NCBI GenBank assembly: GCA_965644315.1
Contig: CBFFRQ010000093.1
Coordinates: 205,627-269,626 of the forward strand
Reading direction: 5' to 3'
DNA length: 64,000 bases
DNA from: Caecitellus pseudoparvulus
Taxonomy: Eukaryota; Bigyra: Bicosoecida
Position numbers and translations under genes: made by a program. Below, in pieces: positions 42,032 to 54,625 of this stretch. The notes under the pieces were generated by a model. That model was not told where the DNA came from. It was given only the letters and a program-made list of their open reading frames with translations, and searched no databases. How positions within the stretch are numbered: the stretch's first letter is position 1; the number at the start of each line of letters is the position of its first letter.

Positions 42032-45000
42032 CTAGGCCTCCAGCTCCACGATCAGGTCTCCCTGCGAAACCGTGTCGGATACCTTCGCGTACACCGCCTT
42101 GACACGCCCCGAGGTGGCTGCCCGGACGCTGGTTTCCATCTTCATGGCGTTCAGCACGGCCACGACGTCGCCGGCGTTCACGTGGTCGCCCACCTTGACC
42201 CTCACGTCCACCACTGCGCCGGGCATGGGAGCACCAGCATGAGTGGGCAGGTCTGGAGACGCCTTGGGCGGGCCACTGCGAGCAGCCCCCGCAGCACCAG
42301 GTGCGGGGGAGCGGTCCCGCACCAGCACACGGCGCATTTCGCCGTTGAGGGAGAAGGTCACGTCCACCATGCCGTCAGCGTCGGGAGCCGACTTGCTGAT
42401 GAGCTTCACGAAGAGGGTCTTCCCCTTCTGCATGTCAAACGACATTTCCTCGCCCTCCTGCATGGGCGAGATGAAGTGGCGCGTGGGCAGTGTGGAGGGG
42501 TCCCCGTACTTGGCCAGCCACTGCCGCCACTCTGCAAAGACCGCAGGGTACATGACGTGGGACATGACGTCTACGTCTCGGATGCGGCTACCGTGCTTTG
42601 CGATCAAGTCTGCCTTGATGGAGTCGAAGTCCAGGGGCTCCATCTCGGCACCCGGCCGCCCTTCGAAGCGGTCCTTGCCGCTTGCGAGAGGTGGCTGACC
42701 AGACAACACGGCCGCGCGGAGTTTCTCGGGGAAGCCGCCTGCAGGGATGCCGAGGTATCCCTGGAAGAACTCCACTACAGACTTGGGGAAGTCCAGCTTC
42801 TCAGCCTTCTCCAGCACCTCCTGCTCGGTCAAGTTGTTGGCAACCATGAACTGTGCCAGGTCCCCGACGACCTTGGAGGAGGGTGTCACCTTCACGATGT
42901 CCCCCATCAGTCGGTTGGCAGCCGCGTAGGCCTTCTTGATCTTAGGCCACTCCCCAGCCAGTCCCAGTTGCTTGGACTGGTACAGCAGGTTGGTGTACTG
43001 CCCGCCGGGAATCTGGTTCTCGTACACGCTGGCGTCTCCCGTGTGTTGCCCCGACTCGAAGGGAGCGTACACGCCTCGCAGATCAAACCAGTAGTCATTC
43101 AAGGCTGCCAGCTGCTCCTGGTCAATTCCAGTGTCCAGAGGTGTGCCAGCCAGCGCCGCCACGATGGCCCCCATGCTGGGTTGAGAGGTGGTGCCCGACA
43201 TGCTGTCCACTGCAGCGTCCACCGCGTCTGCCCCAGCGTACGCCGACATGAGCATGGACGCGACGCCTGTGCCAGCCGTGTCATGTGTGTGCACATGAAT
43301 GGGGACGTCGGGAAACTCTGCCCGCAGCTCTGACACCAGAGCGTGGGCGGCGGCTGGCTTGAGCAGGCCTGCCATGTCTTTGATGGCCAGAACGTGGGCG
43401 CCACCCTTCACGAGCTCCCGCGCGAGGTTGAGATAATACTGCATGTCGTACGGGTTCTTCGTGACTCCGTCCGCTGCAACAGGGCTCAGGACGTCTCCAG
43501 TGTAGCACATGGCAGCTTCGACGATGCCTCCAGAAGACCCCGCTGCGTCCATGCCCAGCTGCAGGTTGGGCAGGTAGTTCAAGGAGTCGAAGACACGGTA
43601 CACGTCCATGCCGTGCTGAGTCGCCACACGGCAAAACTCATGCACTGCGTTGTCAGGGTAGCTGGTGTACCCGACTCCATTCGCGCCGCGCAGGAGCATC
43701 TGAAAGGGGACGTTGGGCACCGCCTCCCGCATCTGCCCGAGGCGGTCCCAAGGGCACTCCTTCAGGAATCGCATGGCCACGTCAAAGGTGGCGCCGCCCC
43801 AGTTCTCAATGCTGAAGGCGTTGGCCAGGGCCTCTGATGTGGCGGGGGCGACGGCCAGCAAATCCCGTGTACGCAGTCGAGTGGCCAGCAGCGATTGGTG
43901 TGCGTCTCGCCACGTTGTGTCCGTAATCAGCAGGCCAGGGTGCCGTCTGACTGCCTTGGCAAAGGCTGCCGCGCCATCAGACTTGTACACTTCGTACAAG
44001 GACGGGCGGTCTGGTTCAAGCACCGCTTTTGGGGCACCTTTTCCGCTGGGCGCTCCAGGCACCGGAGGCAAGGCTGCAGCGGGAGGCGCCGCTCCTTTGC
44101 GGAGCGGTGTTGACGGTGGGATGGGGTCGACGGCAGATGGAGCCGGGCCAGTCGCCCCAAGGGTGGGGTCAGGGCCATTTACGGCAATGTCTGCCAGCAG
44201 GGCCAGCAGCTTTTCACCCCGGTTCTGTGCATCCTGGACATTGTCCACGATGCCTGGGTGCTGCTCGATAAAGGACGTGCTGACTGGTCCATCCAGATAG
44301 TCCTGGTTGCTCAGGACGTTCAGCAGGAAGGACTTGTTCGTGCTCACACCGCGCACTCGGAACTCCCGCAGTGCCCTGCGCAGCTTGGCTGCGGCACTGG
44401 GGAAGTCTTTGGATCGTGCAGTGACCTTCACCAACAGGCTGTCGTAGTGAGGTGTGATGACAGCGCCTGTGAAGCCTGGGCCATCGTCAAGGCGGATGCC
44501 CGGCCCTGTGGCTGTGCGGTACACAGAAATGGTGCCGGAGTCGGGTCGGAAGTTCGCTGTGGGGTCTTCAGTGGTCACGCGGACCTGGATGGCGTGCCCC
44601 GCGGTCCGAATGGAGTCCTGCTGCAGGCCCAGCTCGGGCAGCGTGGCGCCGTCGGCGATGAGCAGCTGGTTCTGCACAATGTCCACGCCAGTGACCTCCT
44701 CTGTGACAGTGTGTTCCACCTGCACACGTGGGTTCACCTCCATGAAGTAGTGCCGGCCCTGCTTGTCCACGAGGAACTCCACGGTACCAGCGTTGGTGTA
44801 GCCGACTGCCTTGCCCAGCTTAACAGCATCTGCTAAGAGTGCGGCGCGGGTCTCTTCTGGGAGGAAGAGGGCTGGTGCCGACTCGACAACTTTCTGGTGT
44901 CGCCGCTGCACCGAGCAGTCGCGGTCGTACAGGTGCACAATGTTGCCGCTCCCATCGCCCAGCAGCTGCACTTCAATGTGGCGGGGGCCCTCCACAAACC

Positions 45001-46014
45001 GCTCGATGAAGCAAGTGCCGTTGCCAAACGCTGCCTGAGCCTCAGACTGTGCTGCCAGGAAGGCGTCGGCAAACTCCTCGCGGCGCTTCACCACGCGCAT
45101 GCCCCTGCCGCCTCCGCCGTGAGCTGCCTTGATAATGACAGGCAGTCCATGCTCTGCGACGAAGGCCTCTGCTTCTTCAAGAGTCTTCACAGCGCCATCG
45201 GTGCCAGGCACGACGGGGACGCCGTGGTCGATGGCCACCTGGCGTGCTTGCCTGCGGTGAAGTTGGGCCAGAGCGGTGCAGCACGCCAGGCAACGCTGGG
45301 CACGCACGTCGAACTTACGTCTTGTCCCCAAACATATTGAGCACTCTGGAGGATGGACCGACAAAGGTGATGGAGTGCTCGCCACACAGGCGGGCCAGCT
45401 CAGCGTTCTCGGACAGAAAGCCGTAGCCTGAGAAGGCAGGCGTGAATCGGAAACAGTTCTGACATCGCACAAGCGCTGGGCGCAGCGCTCATCAGCGTAC
45501 CCGGGTGCAGGAAGTCAACCTTGTTGTCCACAGCCACTTGCAGAATCTTCTCAATGTCCAAGTAAGACCCGACCGGACTTGAACCACTCACCTGACGAAA
45601 AGAAGGGTGATTGGCGTGGTGGCACGCTGCAAAGACAGACCACTTGCACAGCACGCGTGCCTGGCGTCCCAACCTTGAATGGAACGCACCAAGAAGCTCT
45701 CATCAGCCTTGTATCGGTGGGTTGTGTATCGGTCCTCCTTTGAGAAGATGCCTGGGCTCGTAGGAAGCGGGGACAGTGACAAGGTTTCACATGTCGGGAA
45801 TTTGGCAACGAAGTTCCGCACCGACGGTGTTGGCGCCCAGCTCGGTTGCTGCGCGCATGATGCGCAAGGCGATTTCGCCACGGTTGGCAGCCATGACCTT
45901 CTTGCCGTGCAGGGTGCGCCTCATGGTGCTCATCCACGCTGCAAGCAGCCCGGAGCTGCGTTGCGAAGCCCGGGCCAACGCAGCCGACCGGCCTGACCTC
46001 GCTGCGCCAAGCAT
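42032..46014 (-). CDS. PC: Pyruvate carboxylase, mitochondrial
   Basis: Biotin enzyme converting pyruvate, bicarbonate and ATP to oxaloacetate. Five exons: 46014-45822, 45751-45690, 45591-45501, 45427-45319 and 45251-42032; 1224 residues (human 1178). The N-terminus MLGAARSGRSAALARASQ is Arg/Ser/Ala-rich without acidic residues, a mitochondrial presequence. Biotin carboxylase: VMAANRGEIALRI, KADESFL, HPGYGFLSENAELA, KAAHGGGGRGMRVV. Carboxyltransferase: TDTTWRDAHQSLLATRLRT, RGANGVGYT, IHVHTHDTAGTG. Biotinyl domain: LNAMKMETS with the biotin Lys at 1189. A Pro/Ala-rich linker separates the first two domains. Exon phases all agree and rebuild conserved codons (for example HPG|YGFLSE). Confidence 0.97.
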
Positions 46015-46548
46015 GGTCGTTCAAGGACGTTCACAAGATGCAGCAGGTTCAAGAGAGATATGTGGGGTGTGATTGAGGGTTTCGCTGCTTGTCCAGTCTC
46101 TTGTTTTGCCGGAGCTGCTTCGATGAGTGATGTGCTGGCGGCCTCCTCCTTCAGCATCAACGTCGCTCCTCGCCTTCGATTTGTGGTGGCCAGAGCTGCT
46201 CTGCAAACCTTGCAGCGAGGCGCATGTCCTGGACAGGACTTAGAAGCAGGCGCTCGAAGAAGTAAGTTTCATGCCGTACTGGTCGAATGCCAACCTCCCT
46301 CTTGCGCTGTGCCGTGCATAAGATGGAGTGGCGTGTCACTCAACTTCCGCAGGGTGGTCTGCCGGAGCGAAGCACCCATAGCAGATTCAACGTCGGGTAC
46401 TCGCCTGGCGGCAAAACAATGCTACCCGTCAATACTTTCGCCCGATGCTGCATGGAACGCTGGACCTTCAGCCTTGCCGCACCTGCCGATCTCGCCACAC
46501 GCCACCCAACTAGACTGCGTCTTGCCACACCGCGTGTCCTCAGCAACA
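46015..46548. other. Divergent intergenic region, pyruvate carboxylase / aminotransferase-DapB
   Basis: 534 nt between divergent start codons. ORFs on both strands have no homology and no matching splice structure. Promoter-containing by position. Confidence 0.55.
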
Positions 46549-48805
46549 ATGGCGCAGCGCATCCAGTATGGGCAGTACACTGTCCCCAAGGCAGAGGAGT
46601 GTGTCAACTTCAAGGTTGGGCAGGTGCGTCGCAGCGCTCTTGCAGGCGCTGGGAATGGCGTGTGTTGAGCGCCTCGGAATTTGGACTGCCGGCACACCAC
46701 ACCTCCCTTGAGCACTTGCACCTTTCCCTGCCTTTCCACAGCCGGCAGAGACGATGCTCCCGCTGGACAAGATTCGGCAAGCAGCAACTGCAAAGTTTGC
46801 CGAGGATGACCCCCAGTACCTCCAGGTGCGGCAGCGCACGGCCAGACTGCGTGCTCTCGCCGCGCATGCAGCCCAGCGCGCTTGCCAGCCATCCCCGCAT
46901 AAACATTGTCTCAGCGCCGCCCCCCTTGCTGTGCTTGCAGTATGGGTACATTAGTGGTTACCCTGTTTTCCGGGAGAGTTTGGCGAAGTTTCTGGCCGGC
47001 AAGTACGGCAAGGGTGCGTGTTCCCCGCGGCAGACAGGCCAGGAGCAAGATTCTGCACCCTGGCCTGCGCCTCCTCTCGCGCAGAGGTGGACCCGGAGAG
47101 CCTGTTCGCGGTGCCAGGCGTGACGGGAGCGCTGAGCCTGATCTGCTCCATCTACCTGCGATCAGGGGACACTGTGGTGCTGGGGGAGCCCTCGTACTTC
47201 TTGGCACTGCGCATCATGCAGGACTTCGGCGTGAAGGTGGTGGGCGTGCCAGTGGACGAAGAGGGGCTGGACGTGGACGAGCTGGAGCGCCTGCTGGAAG
47301 GTGGCCTGTCCCCTGCGGCCCTCTACACCGTCCCTGTCTTCCACAACCCAACAGGCTACACCCTCACCCACGCACGCCGGCAGAAGCTCGTGGCCCTGGC
47401 CCGCAAGTTCGGCTTCACCATCCTCGCTGACGAGGTGTACCAGCTGCTGGGCTTCCCAGGTGCTGAGCAGCCCCCGCCCCCCCTCGTGTACTACGACCCA
47501 GCATTTCAAGACCCGACTGCGCCAGATGCTGGGCCCGGCGTCGTCTTCTCCATCGGCTCCTTCTCCAAGATTCTGGCGCCCTCCCTCAGGGTGGGCTGGC
47601 TGCAGGCCGCGCCTGGACTGCTGAAGCGCCTGTACGACTGTGGCCAACTGGACTCGTCGGGTGGCATGAACCCTATCTCGTTTGGCATCGTGCAGAAGGC
47701 TCTGGACATGGGCCTGCAGGAGGAGCACCTGGCGGCTTGCAAGGCTGAGTTGGGCACGCGCGCTGCCACCCTTGCCACGGCGCTGCATGAGCACTGTGGC
47801 GATCTGGTGTCTTTCGCCGAGCCCCAGGGCGGGTACTTCCTCTGGCTGACGCTGCCAGCAGGCATGGACAGCACTGCCTTTGCGGACTTTGCGGCGGCCA
47901 ACCACAAAGTCATCGTCCTCCCTGGGTCCAAGTTTGGCTCAGGGGCGGCGTTGGGGGACAAGATTCGCCTGTCTGGCTCCTGGTACAACGCAGCTGACCT
48001 CGCCATCGGGGCCAAACGAGTGGGGGAGGCCCTGCGTGCATTTGCCGCACAAACTGCCGCAGCACCTGGTGCTGCGGCAGCTCCTCGTGTGCCAGGAGGT
48101 GCTCAAGCCAGCAAGCGCATCGCTGTGCGTGGCGCGAGTGGCCGTCTGGGCCAGCTGATCGTGCAGGAGGCCAGTGGCCCCAACAGCCACGGCGTGGAGT
48201 TTGCTGGCCCAGTTCCTCGTGGGGCCGCGACCCTCCCCGGCGATGCAGATGTCGTAGTGGACGTGTCCAGCGCAGAAGGTACTGCGTCTCTGCTCGCCCT
48301 GCTGAAGGGCAGTGGGCTGCCGCTGGTGGTGGGCACGACCGGAGACCTGCCCATGGCCCAGCTGCGAGAGTACTCGGCGACTGCGCCGGTTGTGCTGGTC
48401 TCCAACTTCTCCGTCGGAGTGCCCCTGCTGGGCCGTCTGCTGGAAGCCACGGGGAAGTTGCCTGCTGGGTGGCACGGGGATCTGGTGGAGTCGCATCACA
48501 CCGCGAAGAAAGACGCTCCCTCCGGCACAGCAAAGACGCTGGTCGCAGCCATGGCCCAGGCGGGCATTTCAGGCGCCCCCACACCAGAGGGGGGCTCTGG
48601 ATCCACTGGCTCGCTACTCGGCGGCATTCCCGTGCACTCCCTGCGGCAGGGCGACACGGTGGGCACACACACCATCACTCTCGCGGGTCCGGGGGAGCGT
48701 GTGGAGCTCACACATGTGGCAACACGCAGAGAAGTCTTTGCACAAGGTGCTCTGCGACTTGCTGCATGGGCTGCGGGCCTGCCTCCTGGTATGTACGTCA
48801 AGTGA
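46549..48805 (+). CDS. Fusion: PLP aminotransferase (fold type I) + dihydrodipicolinate reductase (DapB)
   Basis: Four exons, 46549-46623, 46742-46825, 46941-47013 and 47085-48805, give 650 residues. Residues 1-400 are a class I/II aminotransferase, closest in style to 2-aminoadipate/LysN-like enzymes: YGYISGYPVFRESLA, HNPTGYTL (Asn165), LADEVYQ (Asp193, Tyr196), SIGSFSKILAPSLRVGW (PLP Lys239), IRLSG (Arg372). Residues 421-650 are DapB: nucleotide-binding IAVRGASGRLGQ, VVGTTG, and the signature ESHHTAKKDAPSGTA, with His548 and Lys552 matching catalytic residues of the E. coli enzyme, then HSLRQGDTVGTHTI and GERVELTHVATRREVFAQGA. DapB makes tetrahydrodipicolinate for lysine; an attached aminotransferase could act next (as DapL does) or elsewhere in lysine metabolism. 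No targeting peptide seen. The DapB part is slightly short. Confidence 0.92.
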
Positions 48806-49018
48806 GGCTCACGGCGAGGGTAGTTCGTTCAATGCAGGCACGATGTCGCATGCGACAGGCGCTGTACCTTGTTTAAGCCGGAGCAGCACACAGGAGGAGG
48901 TACATTAGAAAATGGAGGCACCCTGCCGCCCAGCTGCTTCCACGTATCCTGCCGCGTGCATTCTGCAAGCCTGGCATGCCACGGGGCTTGCAGCTTCGAC
49001 CCCGCGAGTACCGCCGCC

Positions 49019-52000
49019 ATGGACCCACGGCTGTGCACCAGCCTGCGCCAGCGCACGCTTGAGCGCATGCGGGAGGAGGTCTCTCCGGGCCCCGTACACA
49101 CGCCCAAGTTAGACTTCGATTCCCGGCACCCACGAGCGCCCACGTACAAGCTTGGGACTGGGAAGCGTGGTGGGCCAATCGGTGCGCAAGGCACGTCGTG
49201 CGCGACACAGGCTCCGGACAACCCTTTCTCTGCGCCCCGCTCTCGCAGTCGATGATGGGCCTGGGGCAGGGCATTATGACCCGCAAAAGGTTTCCATGTT
49301 AGGTCGTCAGACTGCTGACTCGCGTAAGCCGTCAGCCCCAGTGGCAGTCTTCGGCTCGAGTACGTGAACGTGGTGTCACCTGCCTGGGGCGTGTCCAGGC
49401 GTGCCACAGCGGCTGCCGAGCCACGGAATCATCTGAGAAACCGCTAGAGGGCTTCCCCTGTGTTGTGCACTTGCGCTGCTACATGGCGGGCGCTCGACCC
49501 GCGTGCATTGACCTTGAAGCCTCACCTTGCCCTTTCCCTTTTTCCGCAGGCGGCAGGAATCCCACCACAGCGCGAGACCCAGGAGTCGGGCCTGGCAGCC
49601 ATGATATCGGCGCCTCCACGGGCATTGGTCGGTGAGTCTCAGTATGGGTGCTTGCTTGGACACTCAAGCCGTGATCGATCACACTCATCCCCCAACCATT
49701 GCAGAGCAAACATCACCGACAGCCGATACGCCTCTCCGCCCTCGACGAAGTTCGGCACCTCGCGGCAGCGGCCGGACTTGACGACGACTTCGCTGTCTGG
49801 AGGACCTGCCATGTACACTCAGCGTGCGTTGGGTCGGTGCACGCGCTCAATCTGCAGCACTGACTGCTTCCGGCCTTCGTGCCTGCTTCGCAGCTGATAG
49901 TGTCGGGCGCCAGGTGCTTTCAACTCGCCCTACTGCGCCCACTGCGACGTTCACATCCAGCCAGAGGCAAAGCCAGATTCGAAGTGATACACCTGGCCCA
50001 GGTGGTGCTCCTCTTGTGCGGTGAGTCGTGCAGTGTTCGTTCCATATCAAGCTTCCAGCAGCTGGGCGCACAGGCTGCCGCAGACCGCTCGCACCTTCCG
50101 CTGCGCACTGCATACTCTACCTGCCTACAGAGACCACATCCCAGGCGCAGTAATGGGAACCTCTCAACGATCACCATATTCTTCCCGTGCTGTCTCGCCA
50201 GGACCCATTTACAACATCACGTCACCTCAGTCAACAGCTGGTGGAAAATTTGGGTCATCACAGCGTGGGGCAGGGACGCCGGCACCACAGGGTCCGGACG
50301 TGATGTACAACCCTCAGCTGCCTGGGGGTCGTGGTGTGCAGTTTGGGAGTGCGCCCCGTGATGGTGGCGCGCCGAAGAGCGCGACGGCTGATGTGCCGCT
50401 GTACGATGTGCGGGGCCGTGACCGTGTGGTGGGGGGCGTGATGGGTGCCCGGCATGGCGGGAAGGGCAAGGCGTCTGAGGGTCCGGGTCCAGGGGCGTAC
50501 GGTGCCCCTGACCGTCCGCGCAGTCAGAGTGGAGGTCGTTTCGGGTCATCACAGCGTGGGGCAGGGACGCCGGCACCACAGGGTCCGGACGTGATGTACA
50601 ACCCTCAGCTGCCTGGGGGTCGTGGTGTGCAGTTTGGGAGTGCGCCCCGTGATGGCGGCGCGCCGAAGAGCGCGACGGCTGATGTGCCGCTGTACGATGT
50701 GCGGGGCCGTGACCGTGTGGTGGGGGGCGTGATGGGTGCTCGGCATGGCGGGAAGGGCAAGGCGTCTGAGGGTCCGGGTCCAGGGGCGTACGGTGCCCCT
50801 GACCGTCCGCGCAGTCAGAGTGGAGGTCGTTTCGGGTCATCACAGCGTGGGGCAGGGACGCCGGCACCACAGGGTCCGGACGTGATGTACAACCCTCAGC
50901 TGCCTGGGGGTCGTGGTGTGCAGTTTGGGAGTGCGCCCCGTGATGGTGGCGCGCCGAAGAGCGCGACGGCTGATGTGCCGCTGTACGATGTGCGGGGCCG
51001 TGACCGTGTGGTGGGGGGCGTGATGGGTGCTCGGCATGGCGGGAAGGGCAAGGCGTCTGAGGGTCCGGGTCCAGGGGCGTACGGTGCCCCTGACCGTCCG
51101 CGCAGTCAGAGTGGAGGTCGTTTCGGGTCATCACAGCGTGGGGCAGGGACGCCGGCACCACAGGGTCCGGACGTGATGTACAACCCTCAGCTGCCTGGGG
51201 GTCGTGGTGTGCAGTTTGGGAGTGCGCCCCGTGATGGTGGCGCGCCGAAGAGCGCGACGGCTGATGTGCCGCTGTACGATGTGCGGGGCCGTGACCGTGT
51301 GGTGGGGGGCGTGATGGGTGCCCGGCATGGCGGGAAGGGCAAGGCGTCTGAGGGTCCGGGTCCAGGGGCGTACGGTGTCCCTGACCGTCCGCGCAGTCAG
51401 AGTGGAGGTCGTTTCGGGTCATCACAGCGTGGGGCAGGGACGCCGGCACCACAGGGTCCGGACGTGATGTACAACCCTCAGCTGCCTGGGGGTCGTGGTG
51501 TGCAGTTTGGGAGTGCGCCCCGTGATGGTGGCGCGCCGAAGAGCGCGACGGCTGATGTGCCGCTGTACGATGTGCGGGGCCGTGACCGTGTGGTGGGGGG
51601 CGTGATGGGTGCTCGGCATGGCGGGAAGGGCAAGGCGTCTGAGGGTCCGGGTCCAGGGGCGTACGGTGCCCCTGACCGTCCGCGCAGTCAGAGTGGAGGT
51701 CGTTTCGGGTCATCACAGCGTGGGGCAGGGACGCCGGCACCACAGGGTCCGGACGTGATGTACAACCCTCAGCTGCCTGGGGGTCGTGGTGTGCAGTTTG
51801 GGAGTGCGTCCCGTGATGGCGGCGCGCCGAAGAGCGCGACGGCTGATGTGCCGCTGTACGATGTGCGGGGCCGTGACCGTGTGGTGGGGGGCGTGATGGG
51901 TGCCCGGCATGGCGGGAAGGGCAAGGCGTCTGAGGGTCCGGGTCCAGGGGCGTACGGTGTCCCTGACCGTCCGCGCAGTCAGAGTGGAGGTCGTTTCGGG

Positions 52001-54625
52001 TCATCACAGCGTGGGGCAGGGACGCCGGCACCACAGGGTCCGGACGTGATGTACAACCCTCAGCTGCCTGGGGGTCGTGGTGTGCAGTTTGGGAGTGCGC
52101 CCCGTGATGGCGGCGCGCCGAAGAGCGCGACGGCTGATGTGCCGCTGTACGATGTGCGGGGCCGTGACCGTGTGGTGGGGGGCGTGATGGGTGCCCGGCA
52201 TGGCGGGAAGGGCAAGGCGTCTGAGGGTCCGGGTCCAGGGGCGTACGGTGCCCCTGACCGTCCGCGCAGTCAGAGTGGAGGTCGTTTCGGGTCATCACAG
52301 CGTGGGGCAGGGACGCCGGCACCACAGGGTCCGGACGTGATGTACAACCCTCAGCTGCCTGGGGGTCGTGGTGTGCAGTTTGGGAGTGCGCCCCGTGATG
52401 GCGGCGCGCCGAAGAGCGCGACGGCTGATGTGCCGCTGTACGATGTGCGGGGCCGTGACCGTGTGGTGGGGGGCGTGATGGGTGCTCGGCATGGCGGGAA
52501 GGGCAAGGCGTCTGAGGGTCCGGGTCCAGGGGCGTACGGTGCCCCTGACCGTCCGCGCAGTCAGAGTGGAGGTCGTTTCGGGTCATCACAGCGTGGGGCA
52601 GGGACGCCGGCACCACAGGGTCCGGACGTGATGTACAACCCTCAGCTGCCTGGGGGTCGTGGTGTGCAGTTTGGGAGTGCGCCCCGTGATGGCGGCGCGC
52701 CGAAGAGCGCGACGGCTGATGTGCCGCTGTACGATGTGCGGGGCCGTGACCGTGTGGTGGGGGGCGTGATGGGTGCTCGGCATGGCGGGAAGGGCAAGGC
52801 GTCTGAGGGTCCGGGTCCAGGGGCGTACGGTGCCCCTGACCGTCCGCGCAGTCAGAGTGGAGGTCGTTTCGGGTCATCACAGCGTGGGGCAGGGACGCCG
52901 GCACCACAGGGTCCGGACGTGATGTACAACCCTCAGCTGCCTGGGGGTCGTGGTGTGCAGTTTGGGAGTGCGCCCCGTGATGGCGGCGCGCCGAAGAGCG
53001 CGACGGCTGATGTGCCGCTGTACGATGTGCGGGGCCGTGACCGTGTGGTGGGGGGCGTGATGGGTGCTCGGCATGGCGGGAAGGGCAAGGCGTCTGAGGG
53101 TCCGGGTCCAGGGGCGTACGGTGTCCCTGACCGTCCGCGCAGTCAGAGTGGAGGTCGTTTCGGGTCATCACAGCGTGGGGCAGGGACGCCGGCACCACAG
53201 GGTCCGGACGTGATGTACAACCCTCAGCTGCCTGGGGGTCGTGGTGTGCAGTTTGGGAGTGCGCCCCGTGATGGCGGCGCGCCGAAGAGCGCGACGGCTG
53301 ATGTGCCGCTGTACGATGTGCGGGGCCGTGACCGTGTGGTGGGGGGCGTGATGGGTGCTCGGCATGGCGGGAAGGGCAAGGCGTCTGAGGGTCCGGGTCC
53401 AGGGGCGTACGGTGCCCCTGACCGTCCGCGCAGTCAGAGTGGAGGTCGTTTCGGGTCATCACAGCGTGGGGCAGGGACGCCGGCACCACAGGGTCCGGAC
53501 GTGATGTACAACCCTCAGCTGCCTGGGGGTCGTGGTGTGCAGTTTGGGAGTGCGTCCCGTGATGGCGGCGCGCCGAAGAGCGCGACGGCTGATGTGCCGC
53601 TGTACGATGTGCGGGGCCGTGACCGTGTGGTGGGGGGCGTGATGGGTGCCCGGCATGGCGGGAAGGGCAAGGCGTCTGAGGGCCCGGGTCCAGGGGCGTA
53701 CGGTGCCCCTGACCGTCCGCGCAGTCAGAGTGGAGGTCGTTTCGGGTCATCACAGCGTGGGGCAGGGACGCCGGCACCACAGGGTCCGGACGTGATGTAC
53801 AACCCTCAGCTGCCTGGGGGTCGTGGTGTGCAGTTTGGGAGTGCGCCCCGTGATGGCGGCGCGCCGAAGAGCGCGACGGCTGATGTGCCGCTGTACGATG
53901 TGCGGGGCCGTGACCGTGTGGTGGGGGGCGTGATGGGTGCCCGGCATGGCGGGAAGGGCAAGGCGTCTGAGGGTCCGGGTCCAGGGGCGTACGGTGCCCC
54001 TGACCGTCCGCGCAGTCAGAGTGGAGGTCGTTTCGGGTCATCACAGCGTGGGGCAGGGACGCCAGCACCACAGGGTCCGGACGTGATGTACAGCCCTCAA
54101 GTTCCAGGTGGGTCTCCGACTACGAAGTTTGGTACATCTTCAAGAGATGCAGGACGGAAGGCTGGAGCAGATTCAGGGCCCATGTACTATCCTCAGGAGC
54201 AGCGTGGTGGAGGGTTCACGTTTGGCACTTCACGTCGACCAGTTCCTCCAAATCATGGTGGCGCAGGCCCGGGCGCGTATGGTGCACCAGATCGGCCCCG
54301 CACATCTACCGGTACTCGATTTGGACGTGCAACACGTGATTCGGGGCAGACTAGGTCTAGTACTCAGGGTGGGCCGTTGTACTTGCCGACAGAGCCGCGG
54401 CGTGGTGGCTTTTCCTTCGGCTCCTCTGGGCGTCCGACTGGGAAGGGCTCAGACACTCCAGGTCCTGGACAGTATGGAGCTCCTGGGACTGGGAGCAGCT
54501 CGGCCCGCTCCCCCAGTATTGGCCGTAGTAGGCGGTTCTCAAAGCCGAAGGATGGAGATCGTGTCGGCTACCTGGATCTCGGATCGACGTTGGCAGGCCC
54601 AAAGTTCACTATGCGACCTCGATGA
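49019..54625 (+). CDS. SHIPPO/STPG (sperm-tail PG-rich) repeat protein 1
   Basis: Six exons: 49019-49181, 49249-49359, 49550-49631, 49705-49823, 49894-50020 and 50131-54625; all phases match; 1698 residues. The start MDPRLCTSLRQRTLERMR is followed by single STPG-type motifs in exons 1-5 (SPGPVHTP, DDGPGAGHYDP, GVGPGSHDIGA, DTPGPGGAP). Exon 6 encodes thirteen copies of a 97-residue unit. Each unit is three STPG-like modules: FGSSQRGAGTPAPQGPDVMY, FGSAPRDGGAPKSATADVPLY and VMGARHGGKGKASEGPGPGAY. A non-repeated tail adds more PGP motifs (GAGPGAYGAPDRPR, DTPGPGQYGAPG). STPG proteins are tied to axonemal microtubules, several as microtubule inner proteins, so a flagellar structural role is inferred. 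The protein is Gly/Pro/Arg-rich and basic, with almost no hydrophobic core, and probably extended. Confidence 0.9.
50252..54034 (+). repeat. Tandem array, 13 x 291 nt, in STPG gene 1
   Basis: Thirteen full units of exactly 291 nt (97 codons) without indels, followed by a partial unit from 54035. Variation is limited to a handful of sites: GGT/GGC, GCC/GCT, GCC/GTC (Ala/Val before Pro), GCC/TCC (Ala/Ser in units 6 and 12). Open in the sense frame throughout. Confidence 0.97.

Noticed and set aside
42243-44300. Several plus-strand ORFs opposite pyruvate carboxylase
   Set aside because: The minus strand encodes a complete conserved enzyme; the opposite frames have no homology.
45565-45591. tRNA-like T-arm (GGTTCAAGTCC on the minus strand)
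   Set aside because: No matching acceptor, D or anticodon arms around it, and it lies inside exon 3 of pyruvate carboxylase, where it encodes conserved residues.
50217-54071. Minus-strand ORF of about 1284 codons across the 291-nt array
   Set aside because: Same reason: antisense of a repeat multiple of three nt. It is His/Pro/Arg-rich with no homology, while the plus frame fits the exon structure and the family.
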